From Priestia megaterium (GTDB taxonomy: Bacteria > Bacillota > Bacilli > Bacillales > Bacillaceae_H), in assembly GCF_023824195.1 (NCBI RefSeq), contig NZ_CP085442.1, positions 1,712,001 through 1,776,000 on the forward strand: a DNA stretch of 64,000 bases. The letters run 5' to 3'. Shown here piece after piece: positions 43,945 to 51,685 of the stretch; the stretch's first letter is position 1; every line of letters begins with the position of its first letter. Made by a program: the position numbers and the translations under genes. The notes below the pieces were generated by a model. The model ran no database searches. It was not told where the DNA came from and saw only the letters and a list, made by a program, of their open reading frames with translations.

Positions 43945-44800
43945 TTAAATTGTATTTAAAAAAGATTGAACGAATGGTATAGCAGCCCCGATAGGAACTC
44001 CATTTTTAGGTGAACGGCTAATATGAATAAATGACTCATTATTTGGAAATGGGGTTTTATCATAAACTTTTTTATGAAGAAATTCAATATCTTTTTCTTT
44101 TAAGTAAGGAGAGATATGTCCACCTAAAATAAATTCTCTGTTAATAACAAGATTAATATTATTGATTGAAAATGCTAAATCATCTAAAAATGAGGTCCAC
44201 CTCTCTTGATAAGAAGCGTTCCCAGATCGTAATTCTTCAAAGAAAAATTCTAATGATTCATCTTCTTCTAGCAGGGCACTAACAGAACAAAATGTTTCCA
44301 TACATCCTTTTTTCCCACAGTAACACGGGTCTCCATGAGGGTCGACCGTCATATGTTCTACCGTACCACTATGCCCTTCTCTTCCCATATAAATTTGATT
44401 ATTTATAATAAGAGCCCCCCCAAGATGGGTACCAATTGACAAATAGATAATGTCTCCAATATCATTTCTAATCCACAGTTCTGTAGTAGCTGCACACTTT
44501 GCATCATGGAAAAACACACAACGATAATCTAGGTGCTGTGAAAATACCTCAATATCTAAACCTGTACAGTTTAATATTTTTCCATATGTAATACTCTTCC
44601 CATCAGTTGATGTTAAAGCTTGTACTGCAAAACCAATACCAAGGACTTGTTCCTTTTCTACATTAAGAGATGAGATAAAATCATCTACAGCATTGCTTAC
44701 TTCTTTGAAATAACGATCTGTATTTAAATATTCAATTGATAGTTCTCTCTTTGCAAATGCAATACCAAGCAAATCAATTGCTAAAATGCAATCATTGAAA
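43945..44800 (-). pseudogene. ROK-family repressor, N-terminally truncated
   Basis: The C-terminal sugar-kinase-like part of a ROK protein is intact: a first strand (ILAIDLLGIAFAKRELSI), the glycine-rich IGTHLGGALIINNQIY, the zinc-site GHSGTVEHMTVDPHGDPCYC with GCMETFCSV, and a final GAAIPFVQ. The N-terminal winged HTH expected of a NagC/XylR-type repressor (full length about 380-400) is missing. The open frame runs on to 44931 only as antisense of the SDR gene, so those residues are not real. The break is at about 44790-44803. Confidence 0.7.
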
Positions 44801-44802
44801 AA

Positions 44803-45561
44803 ATGAGATTGGATGAAAAGAAAATCTTTGTCACAGGTGGAGCAAGGGGTATTGGAAAGAGTGTTGCAATCGCTTTCGCTGAAGCAGGAGCCGATGTAGC
44901 GATTGTGGATCTGGATTTTGAAGCAGCTCAAAAAACCGCAGCTGAGTTAAAAGAACATCATGAGGTTGAAACGATTGCTATTGAAGCCGATGTTACAAAA
45001 CCAGAAGATGTAGATGGCATGATTGAAAAAATACTTAACGTTTTTGGTCGTATAGATGTTGCCTTCTGTAATGCTGGAATCTGTATGAATGTACCTGCAG
45101 AAGAAATGACTTTTGATCAGTGGAAAAAGGTCATTGATATTAATCTAACTGGTGTATTTTTAACAGCTCAAGCAGCTGGAAAAGTAATGTTAAAGCAAGG
45201 TGGCGGTTCTATTATTAATACGGCTTCTATGTCAGGCCATATTGTAAACGTGCCTCAGCCGCAGTGTTCCTATAACGCCTCTAAAGCAGGAGTAATTCAG
45301 TTGACAAAATCTCTGGCAGTAGAATGGGCTACAAGAAATGTACGTGTAAATTGTATTAGTCCAGGCTATATGGGTACGGAACTTACATTAAATTCTCCAA
45401 GTTTGCAGCCCTTAATCGAGCAATGGAATCAAATGGCACCTCTTAAGAGAATGGGAAGACCAGAAGAACTTCAATCTATATGTGTCTATCTTGCTGGAGA
45501 TACTAGCAGCTTTACCACAGGAGCAGACTTTGTAGTAGACGGCGCCTTTACTTGTATTTAA
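44803..45561 (+). CDS. SDR-family polyol/sugar dehydrogenase
   Basis: Classical SDR of 252 residues: TGGARGIG (11-18), Asp36 after the second strand suggesting NAD preference, NAGIC, Ser142, Tyr157 and Lys161 (SYNASKAG), and the C-terminal VNCISPGYMGTEL. It most resembles xylulose/sorbose reductases and polyol dehydrogenases. The ATG at 44803 lacks a clear ribosome site, and upstream DNA is the truncated ROK gene, so promoter and leader may have been lost. Enzyme body complete. Confidence 0.87.
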   Translation: MRLDEKKIFVTGGARGIGKSVAIAFAEAGADVAIVDLDFEAAQKTAAELKEHHEVETIAIEADVTKPEDVDGMIEKILNVFGRIDVAFCNAGICMNVPAEEMTFDQWKKVIDINLTGVFLTAQAAGKVMLKQGGGSIINTASMSGHIVNVPQPQCSYNASKAGVIQLTKSLAVEWATRNVRVNCISPGYMGTELTLNSPSLQPLIEQWNQMAPLKRMGRPEELQSICVYLAGDTSSFTTGADFVVDGAFTCI

Positions 45562-45744
45562 TAGTATAGTGGCTGATGCTCATCCAGGCATCTTAGTTAG
45601 TTTACTTAAAACATTGAATAATATTCATAGATAAATTTACCTTTTGTATATCTAGAAGAATAATAAAACAAGATATGGAGATGTTAAGCATGTGCATAGC
45701 AAGGAAGGTGGCACACTATAATGAATTTTATAAGGAGGATAACA

Positions 45745-46257
45745 ATGGGTATTTTAAGTGGCAATCCTACAGACGAACCAATGCATTATGGTGAGGTGTT
45801 TGGAACATGGTCGTATCTTTCTACCTCAAAAGGGTTAGTGTCTGGCTATCAAACATTTCTAAATCATGTAGGAGACAAGGATCTACATAAGTTGGTACAA
45901 GAAACTATCGAGCAGTGTCAGCAAGAAATGAAAGGCATAGAAACGCTGTTAAAAGAAAATGGAGTAGGTTTACCGCCGACCCCACCTGAACGACCTGAAG
46001 CTTGTTTAGATGATATTCCAGTAGGTGCACGCGTTCAGGATCCAGAAATTGCAGCTGCAATTTCATTGGATATAGCTGCTGGTCTAGTGGGTTGTAGTCA
46101 ACTGATTGGACAATGTATTCGTGAAGATATTGCAGCCATGTTTGCACAAATTCATATGCAAAAGGTAGCTCTTGGAGGAAAGTTTCTACGACTTAATAAA
46201 GAAAAAGGTTGGTTAATTCCGCCACCTCTTCATAAGTCTAAAAAATCTGATTGTTAA
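45745..46257 (+). CDS. DUF3231 protein, single domain
   Basis: Ferritin-like helical DUF3231 protein of 170 residues, ATG 45745 behind AAGGAGG. Segments: HYGEVFGTWSYLSTSKGLVS, QEMKGIETLLKENGVGLPPTPPERPE-type loop, and the final GWLIPPPL. DUF3231 proteins are common in Bacillus; some are annotated as spore-coat-like, but their function is unknown. A two-domain relative follows at 46437. Confidence 0.85.
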   Translation: MGILSGNPTDEPMHYGEVFGTWSYLSTSKGLVSGYQTFLNHVGDKDLHKLVQETIEQCQQEMKGIETLLKENGVGLPPTPPERPEACLDDIPVGARVQDPEIAAAISLDIAAGLVGCSQLIGQCIREDIAAMFAQIHMQKVALGGKFLRLNKEKGWLIPPPLHKSKKSDC

Positions 46258-46280
46258 CGATTAGCATTCTATAGAATACA

Positions 46281-46314
46281 AAAAGGTGTTTCTTAGCAAA
46301 TAGGGACACTTTTT
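46281..46314 (+). terminator. Weak terminator
   Basis: AAAAGGTGT / ACACTTTTT stem with a 16-nt loop and T-run after the DUF3231 gene. Confidence 0.5.
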
Positions 46315-46320
46315 TCATTT

Positions 46321-46366
46321 CCTATAGTCGACATTATGATAACTAAAAATAACTTATGCAAGCAGA
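46321..46366 (+). repeat. TTATGTTAAC element, degenerate copy 5
   Basis: TTATGATAACTAAAA at 46334-46348, one base off the core; no GTATAC part. Confidence 0.35.
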
Positions 46367-46436
46367 CTAAAAAGTATAAGTTGGGGCAAATGGTTATACT
46401 AATCCCATCTTTCACAATCCATTAGGAGGGATGAAA

Positions 46437-47447
46437 ATGAATAACATTAACCATGAAACTAAAATTACTGCATCAGAACTTGCAAGTCTTTGGATGCAAT
46501 ATGAAAATGACAGTTTGTCACGTTGTATTCTTCTCTATTTTATAAATCATGCAAAAGACGAAAACATTCGTGAGGTACTTCAATATGCTCTTGAATTAGC
46601 AGAAAATCATCTTGAAAAAGTTAAACAATTTTTAACGCAAGAAAATTATCCGATTCCTATAGGTTTTACAAATGAAGACGTTACAGTAGAAGCACCTCCT
46701 TTATTTACTGATACATATATGATTGTTTATTTACAAATCATGGCTATTCACGGCATGACTAGATACTCTGGCGCAGTCAGCATCAGCATAAGAGAAGACC
46801 AGAGACAATACTTTATTAAATGTAGTTATGAGACGATGGAATTGTATAATAGAGCAACGAATATTTTGTTACACAAAGGGATTATCAGTAAACCTCCAAC
46901 ACTAAACAATAAACAGAAAATCGATTTTGTAAAGGAACAAAACTTTTTAAGAGGTTGGTTTGGTAAACGTAGACCGATTAATGCAGTCGAAATCAGTGCT
47001 GCCTACCTTAATATGCAGAAAACACTAATGAAAATAGTACTCGAGTTAGGCTTTAGTCAAGTTGCTCGATCTACAGAGGTCCGAGATTATATGGAACGGG
47101 GTAGGAAGCTTTGCGAAAAACACTTTAATATCCTAACATCAATGTTAGAAGAAGATAATTTGCATGCGCCAAGAACATTTGAGTCAGAAGTAACTGATTC
47201 AACAGTGCCTCCTTTTTCAGATAAGCTGATGCTGTACCACGTAGTGACACTACTTTCTGCTGCCATAGCTTATTATGGTGAGGCCTTATCAGTTTGTCAA
47301 AGAAGAGACTTGTCAGTTGATTACGCACGTATGATTACAGAAATGGGGCTATTAGCTGAAGATGGGGCAAATCTTTTAATAGATAATGGATGGATGGAAC
47401 AGCCACCCACTGCCACAGATCGTGAAGACTTGGCAAAAAATAAATGA
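46437..47447 (+). CDS. DUF3231 protein, tandem domains
   Basis: A 336-residue protein with two DUF3231 helical bundles: about residues 5-165 and 175-335, each with a proline loop (NYPIPIGFTNEDV; NLHAPRTFESEV) and a closing PPT motif. Start ATG 46437 six bases after AGGAGGG; the first ATG touches the ribosome site. It is followed 10 bp later by a membrane protein gene. Function unknown; sporulation or stress links are inferred from the family's distribution. Confidence 0.85.
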   Translation: MNNINHETKITASELASLWMQYENDSLSRCILLYFINHAKDENIREVLQYALELAENHLEKVKQFLTQENYPIPIGFTNEDVTVEAPPLFTDTYMIVYLQIMAIHGMTRYSGAVSISIREDQRQYFIKCSYETMELYNRATNILLHKGIISKPPTLNNKQKIDFVKEQNFLRGWFGKRRPINAVEISAAYLNMQKTLMKIVLELGFSQVARSTEVRDYMERGRKLCEKHFNILTSMLEEDNLHAPRTFESEVTDSTVPPFSDKLMLYHVVTLLSAAIAYYGEALSVCQRRDLSVDYARMITEMGLLAEDGANLLIDNGWMEQPPTATDREDLAKNK

Positions 47448-47457
47448 TGTGAATGTT

Positions 47458-47925
47458 ATGAAAAAAAAGGATAAAGTCGTGGAAAGAATTTTGTGGAGTA
47501 TTGCATTACCTGGCTTTGCCCAAATATTAAACGGTAAACTTTTTAAAGGCATTCTTTTTATTGCACTTGAATTTATGATAAATGTAAATTCTCATTTTAA
47601 TGAAATTATTCGTTTAAGTTTTATTGGAAAAATAGAGGATTCAATTACTCAAACAAATTATCAATGGCTTATGTTTTATCCTTGTGTTTACTTTCTTGCA
47701 ATGTGGGACGCAATTAAAGATGCGGGTGGAGGAAAAGAACCTTATTCTTATCTTCCTTTTGTATTCTCTGCATGTTTTGTTACCATAGGAATTATATATT
47801 CATCAAAAATCACGTTGTTTGGGATTATGCTAGGGACTGTATGGTTTCCAATGATTTGTGTGATACCGGGATTAATTATAGGCTTTTTCTTAAAAACAAT
47901 CATAAAAAAAAGGATGTATAACTAA
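47458..47925 (+). CDS. Multi-pass membrane protein of unknown function
   Basis: A 155-residue protein, start ATG 47458 ten bases after the DUF3231 stop and without a clear ribosome site, so translational coupling is likely. About four hydrophobic segments: LPGFAQILNGKLFKGILFIA at the N-terminus, WLMFYPCVYFLAMWDA, FVFSACFVTIGIIY and ICVIPGLIIGFFL. The first segment resembles TM2-like Bacillus membrane proteins, a tentative match. Confidence 0.7.
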   Translation: MKKKDKVVERILWSIALPGFAQILNGKLFKGILFIALEFMINVNSHFNEIIRLSFIGKIEDSITQTNYQWLMFYPCVYFLAMWDAIKDAGGGKEPYSYLPFVFSACFVTIGIIYSSKITLFGIMLGTVWFPMICVIPGLIIGFFLKTIIKKRMYN

Positions 47926-47942
47926 GTCATCTTTGTTTATTG

Positions 47943-47992
47943 AATACCGAGAAAGGTGATTATGTAAAATAGCTTTGTATATAGTATACATC
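47943..47992 (+). repeat. TTATGTTAAC element, copy 6
   Basis: ACCGAGAAAGGTGATTATG then TAAAATAGCTTTGTATATAG and TATAC; core at 47960-47969. Confidence 0.6.
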
Positions 47993-48044
47993 TTCATTTA
48001 TTGAATTAGATGAATTAAACTAACAAATAAATGGGGGTAAAAAT

Positions 48045-48590
48045 ATGAATAAAAAAATCTTAGGTTCTTTCTAAGTGAAAGGAAATCAACTTATTGTTTC
48101 AGATCCGTGTTATCCAGTAGAAGATGCGTTTGACGAAAGTGACATATTATCTTGGGTATTGGAGCCAGCTAAAAGTGGAGAATGGGAATCGACTGTCTTC
48201 TTCACTGAAGATTTTACGATAACTAAATTAATGGCCTGTCACCGCGATATTGAACTGGGTTCAGAATGGATAGAAACAGGTAAAGATATCGGCGTTGATT
48301 CTGCTATGGCGGGTATATTTGATGCATCCGTTTTCGGAAGAGATGAAGCTATTTCATATGAAGTAAAGAATATTTATGAGATAGAAATGGACGAAGAAGG
48401 CATGAAATATTATGTCGCGTGCTCAGACATCATCGCTTCTTCTGATGACGAAGCTGGCATCGTAGCAGGTGGTACAGTTTCAATGTCTGGTATAGGTGAT
48501 GGATACTATCCCGTTTTTGTTCAATACAATGATCAACATGAAATTGTAGCTGTGTTGTTGGAATTTTACGTAGAAGAGGAAGAAGAATAG
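48045..48590 (+). pseudogene. DUF4241 gene with nonsense codon at position 10
   Basis: From ATG 48045 (behind GGGGGT) the frame reads MNKKILGSF, stop (TAA 48072-48074), then VKGNQLIVSDPCYPVEDAFD in the same frame to 48590. DUF4241 proteins begin with just this GSF-x-V-x-x-G-x-L-I-V-SDPCY pattern, so the stop is a point mutation in an otherwise intact gene. Restart at the adjacent GTG 48075 would give a 171-residue product missing only nine residues, so partial function is possible. The body has the acidic C-terminus of the family (EFYVEEEEE). Confidence 0.7.
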
Positions 48591-48595
48591 AATGA

Positions 48596-48635
48596 AGCAG
48601 TAAGAGACTTTCAATAAAGGAAGTCTCTTACTGCT
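48596..48635 (+). terminator. Terminator of DUF4241 gene
   Basis: Perfect 15-bp stem AGCAGTAAGAGACTT / AAGTCTCTTACTGCT with 10-nt loop. Confidence 0.75.
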
Positions 48636-48636
48636 A

Positions 48637-48684
48637 TCTAGAATGGTGATTATGTTAACTAAAATTGTATACGATATACATAAA
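48637..48684 (+). repeat. TTATGTTAAC element, copy 7
   Basis: GGTGATTATGTTAACTAAAA then TTGTATACGATATAC; the fullest plus-strand copy. Core 48650-48659. Confidence 0.7.
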
Positions 48685-48685
48685 C

Positions 48686-48793
48686 TTAGCGTCTCTTTTT
48701 ATCATGATCTTTTTGAGTGTCTTTTATTGTTTTAGCCATAGCGAAAAATATAATTAATACTATAATCAGGCCAAGTACAATTCCTCCAAACAA
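48686..48793 (-). CDS. 35-residue single-pass membrane protein
   Basis: Possible micropeptide: TTG 48793 about nine bases after AAGGGG. It encodes FGGIVLGLIIVLIIFFAM as one helix, then a charged tail (KDTQKDHDKKRR). An in-frame stop lies just upstream. The design matches the 33-residue peptide at 6584. Confidence 0.45.
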   Translation of the reverse strand: MFGGIVLGLIIVLIIFFAMAKTIKDTQKDHDKKRR

Positions 48794-48870
48794 TAGGCCT
48801 ACCCCTTCCTACCTTCCTATTTTTGTTAATTATATCATATAGGTTAATAAGAAGTTCTATGTCGCTTAGG

Positions 48871-48920
48871 CGCCGAGAAAAAACATTATGTTAATTTAGA
48901 ATATATAGACTATACATCTT
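48871..48920 (+). repeat. TTATGTTAAC element, copy 8
   Basis: CGCCGAGAAAAAACATTATG then TTAATTTAGAATATATAGAC and TATAC; core 48886-48895. Ends 16 bp before the next gene. Confidence 0.6.
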
Positions 48921-48935
48921 TAGTAAGGAGATTTA

Positions 48936-49283
48936 ATGAGGAAATACATAATATTAGATATGCCTATAAATGATATTAAAAAAGTTATGATAGTGAAGAT
49001 CAAAGACGAAGTAAATATGTTTCTTTACGATACGTTAGATGATGTGCCTTCAATTGGAGACTATAGTTTTGAAACATTACAAGAAGCTGAAGACTTTTTT
49101 AACAAGGAATTTTCAAAAGAAAAAGATAGTAAAGCTTCTTGGATTTATGTACCAAATCCAATCGAGGAGTGTCAGGAAGATATTATTAAACCAGTAAGAA
49201 TTAAGGCTATAAATACTTGTACGCCTCAATGGGGAACTTATGAGGAATTCGTAAACGGAAAGTGGATAGACATTAAGTTTTAG
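48936..49283 (+). CDS. Hypothetical protein, 115 residues
   Basis: Soluble acidic protein, ATG 48936 behind AAGGAG. It contains FLYDTLDDVPSIGDYSFETL and a tryptophan-bearing C-terminus (TCTPQWGTYEEFVNGKWIDI). No family is recognised. Like the DUF4241 gene it is a lone small gene bounded by copies of the TTATGTTAAC element, so this stretch may be a patch of independently acquired small genes. Confidence 0.65.
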   Translation: MRKYIILDMPINDIKKVMIVKIKDEVNMFLYDTLDDVPSIGDYSFETLQEAEDFFNKEFSKEKDSKASWIYVPNPIEECQEDIIKPVRIKAINTCTPQWGTYEEFVNGKWIDIKF

Positions 49284-49291
49284 CATACTTA

Positions 49292-49340
49292 CTACCGATA
49301 AGCCGTTTTATGTTAAGTAAGTTTAAATCTCCTATATATT
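49292..49340 (+). repeat. TTATGTTAAC element, copy 9
   Basis: ACCGATAAGCCGTTTTATG then TTAAGTAAGTTTAAATC; core 49308-49317. Matches mainly in the 5' half. Confidence 0.5.
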
Positions 49341-49473
49341 ATAATTGGACAATATCTTCTTAAGACAGGACAAAATTGTGTCTTTTGCTTATGGTACAAT
49401 CATTAAAGTCCAAAGGGATAAATTGAAATTTTTTAGAGTGTATCTCGAAATAATAAAAGTATAGGTGATAATA

Positions 49474-49803
49474 ATGGCAACAATTGAGGATTTTTTTAAA
49501 TTAGATATTCGTATTGGTACGATAGTAAAAGCCGAACCATTTCCAGAAGCAAGGAAGCCTGCAATAAAACTAGAGATAGACTTTGGTGAGCTTGGAGTAA
49601 AATGTTCTTCAGCTCAGATTACACGACGTTATAAGCCGGAACAATTAATTGGATCTCAAGTAGTTGCTGTGGTGAATTTTCCTCCTATGCGTATTGCTGG
49701 TTTTAAGTCTGAGGTGCTAGTTATGGGTGGAATTCCGAAAGAAGGAGATGTAGTACTATTAAAGCCTAGTGAGGTTGTTAAAAATGGTACACCCATTGCT
49801 TAA
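49474..49803 (+). CDS. csaA: CsaA, export-related chaperone/tRNA-binding-fold protein
   Basis: Homodimeric OB-fold (EMAP/tRNA-binding domain) protein of 109 residues proposed to act as a secretion chaperone in Bacillus. Start ATG 49474 behind AGGTGAT. Diagnostic segments: [59 protein letters not shown] and [19 protein letters not shown]. Full family length. Monocistronic. Confidence 0.93.
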   Translation: MATIEDFFKLDIRIGTIVKAEPFPEARKPAIKLEIDFGELGVKCSSAQITRRYKPEQLIGSQVVAVVNFPPMRIAGFKSEVLVMGGIPKEGDVVLLKPSEVVKNGTPIA

Positions 49804-49971
49804 TAATGTTATTATTTAGGCCTTTTAAATAAACAGTGCGGTATACGTGTAGGAATACATTGTAATGGGAAAATACGCCTATAAAGAATTCTGTCTTTTA
49901 TTCAAAAAAGGTTTAAGCTAAAATCAAATAATATATGTTCATGATACTAGACTAAATTTGAGGTGAAATAA

Positions 49972-50028
49972 ATGTTCTTAGCTCCATTATTTGAAAATGA
50001 TGTACCAGTAGCACTTCTCCGTCCTTAA
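49972..50028 (+). CDS. 18-residue leader peptide before EamA exporter
   Basis: ATG 49972 behind GAGGTGA encodes MFLAPLFENDVPVALLRP and a TAA stop, 72 bp before the exporter ATG. The end in Arg-Pro-stop is like the TnaC leader, whose terminal proline promotes ribosome stalling at the stop codon. Its last codons contain CTCCGT, which is complementary to the exporter's ribosome site. Existence as a translated leader is inferred from the start signal and the RNA architecture. Confidence 0.55.
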   Translation: MFLAPLFENDVPVALLRP

Positions 50029-50092
50029 TGGAGTAAAGTGACTACTTCTCTCCGTTGGGGCATACATTGACCTACTTTTTAAATACGGAGGG
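50017..50092 (+). promoter_or_regulatory. Translational attenuator masking exporter ribosome site
   Basis: CTCCGT occurs twice (50017-50022 in the leader ORF, 50050-50055 after it). Each can pair with ACGGAG (50085-50090), which contains the SD of the exporter. The second copy extends to 8 bp (CTCTCCGT with ACGGAGGG). A further hairpin CACTTCTCC / GGAG-TA-AAGTG (50012-50040) covers the leader stop. This is the layout of ermC-style translation attenuation. Confidence 0.55.
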
Positions 50093-50100
50093 TACAAAAA

Positions 50101-50979
50101 ATGAAAAACACCTTATTAGGTTCTATATATTTAGCTTTAGCTGCCAGCATTTGGGGCGGCATGTACGTTGTCGTTAAAGTTGTTGTAGCAGCTATCCCAC
50201 CATTAGAATTGGTTTGGATACGATATGTAATTGCTATTCTTGCACTTGTTATCATCGGTTTGATAAAAAGACAATCTTGGAGAATTAATAAACGCCATAT
50301 CCCTTTGATTGTCGTTATTGGTGTAATTGGTAATGCCATCTCAATTGTCACCCAAGAATACGGCACAATGCTATCTTCAGCGCAAATGGGGGCCATTATT
50401 ACATCATCCACACCAGCTTTTATGGTGATTTTTGCTCGGTTAATTCTTAAAGAGAAATTGAATATGAAAAAAGGAATATCTATTTGTTTGGCTACAATAG
50501 GCGTATTACTAATTGTCGGAAATGGACACATAAATATGTCTAGCCAGCTTGGTGGTATTTCACTACTCATGGCGGCTTTAACATGGGCTTTAATGTCTAT
50601 TCTTATAAAACGTGTGCCAAACAGTTATTCTCCAGTCGTCATTACAACTTATTCAATTTTAGTTGCTATTTTGGTACTCACTCCCTTTGTGTACAAAGGC
50701 TTAGGTGAGATTCATATTTCCAAGTTAACTGATCCGACTATCGGAGGAGGACTATTATATTTAGGTATCGTTTCAACAGCTTTAGCATTTATACTTTGGA
50801 ATCGCGGATTACAGTTATTAAATGCTTCAAGTGGAGGTTTATTTTTCTTTTTTCAACCTCTAGTAGGAACGTTACTTGGCTGGCTCCTCCTAGGAGAAAG
50901 TATCGGTGGAACGTTTTGGATAGGTTCATTCTTAATTCTTAGTGGTGTTTTATTAGTTATCAAAGGAAAAACGAACTAA
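50101..50979 (+). CDS. EamA/DMT-family exporter
   Basis: Ten-segment drug/metabolite transporter of 292 residues with two EamA repeats (about 5-140 and 150-290). Typical pieces are LALAASIWGGMYVVVKV, VIGNAISIVTQEYGTM, ALTWALMSILIKRVP and the end FFFFQPLVGTLLGWLLLGE. Start ATG 50101 nine bases after GGAGGG. The upstream leader and SD-masking hairpins imply induction by a compound affecting translation or by a metabolite read by the leader. Substrate unknown. A 19-bp terminator follows. Confidence 0.88.
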   Translation: MKNTLLGSIYLALAASIWGGMYVVVKVVVAAIPPLELVWIRYVIAILALVIIGLIKRQSWRINKRHIPLIVVIGVIGNAISIVTQEYGTMLSSAQMGAIITSSTPAFMVIFARLILKEKLNMKKGISICLATIGVLLIVGNGHINMSSQLGGISLLMAALTWALMSILIKRVPNSYSPVVITTYSILVAILVLTPFVYKGLGEIHISKLTDPTIGGGLLYLGIVSTALAFILWNRGLQLLNASSGGLFFFFQPLVGTLLGWLLLGESIGGTFWIGSFLILSGVLLVIKGKTN

Positions 50980-50988
50980 TTTATAGTT

Positions 50989-51029
50989 AAAATAAAGAGC
51001 ACCAGTTCAAAACTGGTGCTCTTTATTTT
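50989..51029. terminator. Terminator of EamA gene
   Basis: 19-bp stem: AAAATAAAGAGC-ACCAGTT (50989-51007) with its exact complement 51011-51029, CAA loop. Confidence 0.85.
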
Positions 51030-51349
51030 AATGTAAACCTTTTGTCAATAACTTCAATATATATGTGTAAATATTAAAGTATTAATAATATATTTATAGT
51101 TTCACTATTTACTTTCCCTTACGATAAATTGTTTATTTTACTTCTTATGGAATGCCCACCTATCTTTTAATTTCCTTCTAAGAAATTTTTATATTAACTA
51201 TAACCAAACGGAAAATTTATAAATATTTAATGTTACTATATTTTTAATAATATATATTTACTTCTTTATACAAAAGTAATGTATTTTATATAAAGAAATA
51301 AAAGTTAAAACTACCTTATAAAAATTATGGTTTTAGCTTTTATTCTAAA

Positions 51350-51382
51350 TGACGACAAATAGGGGATTTTTCTACAAACGAT
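51350..51382 (+). promoter_or_regulatory. TGACGACAAATA element upstream of recombinase
   Basis: TGACGACAAATAGGGGATTT then TTCTACAAACGAT; same 5' half as the elements before recA, HU and the 31656 gene, and pointing toward the recombinase. Confidence 0.5.
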
Positions 51383-51395
51383 ATAAATAATAAAC

Positions 51396-51472
51396 TATAT
51401 TTATAGAAAGTAAGTTTATACTTTTACTTTTAAATAAGTTACAATTAATAAGCAATAAATATAATAAGTAAC
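51396..51472. repeat. AT-rich repeat, copy 2
   Basis: Near-identical to 10503-10563 over its first 50 bp, including AAGTAAGTTTATACTTTTAC. Confidence 0.65.
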
Positions 51473-51685
51473 TTTAAATAAATATTTAATTACGGAAACA
51501 TTAAATATTTATTTAAAATAATTAGTAGTTTAGCTATCGTTAGTAACGCTATTATTACGTTTTAAAGGTTTTTTATCATCTATATACATATAAATACAAA
51601 CTTAAACCTTACGTAGAGAAGAAAATATCTTAACGCAAGGAAGATCTATAAATAAGAAGACATGTTTTGCGAAAGGAGAGGTTTT

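Larger units (their letters stand above)
51030..51685. other. 656-bp very AT-rich gap
   Basis: No gene seen. Contains a TGACGACAAATA element (51350), the AT-rich repeat (51396-51472), and upstream signals of the recombinase. Confidence 0.4.

Noticed and set aside
17450..44803. Single inversion explaining both head-to-head junctions
   Set aside because: At both points the missing gene parts lie on the same sides, and neither junction carries the other's missing sequence, so one inversion cannot produce them.
44803..44931. First 40 or so codons of the long minus-strand ROK reading frame
   Set aside because: They are antisense to the conserved N-terminus of the SDR and resemble no ROK N-terminus.
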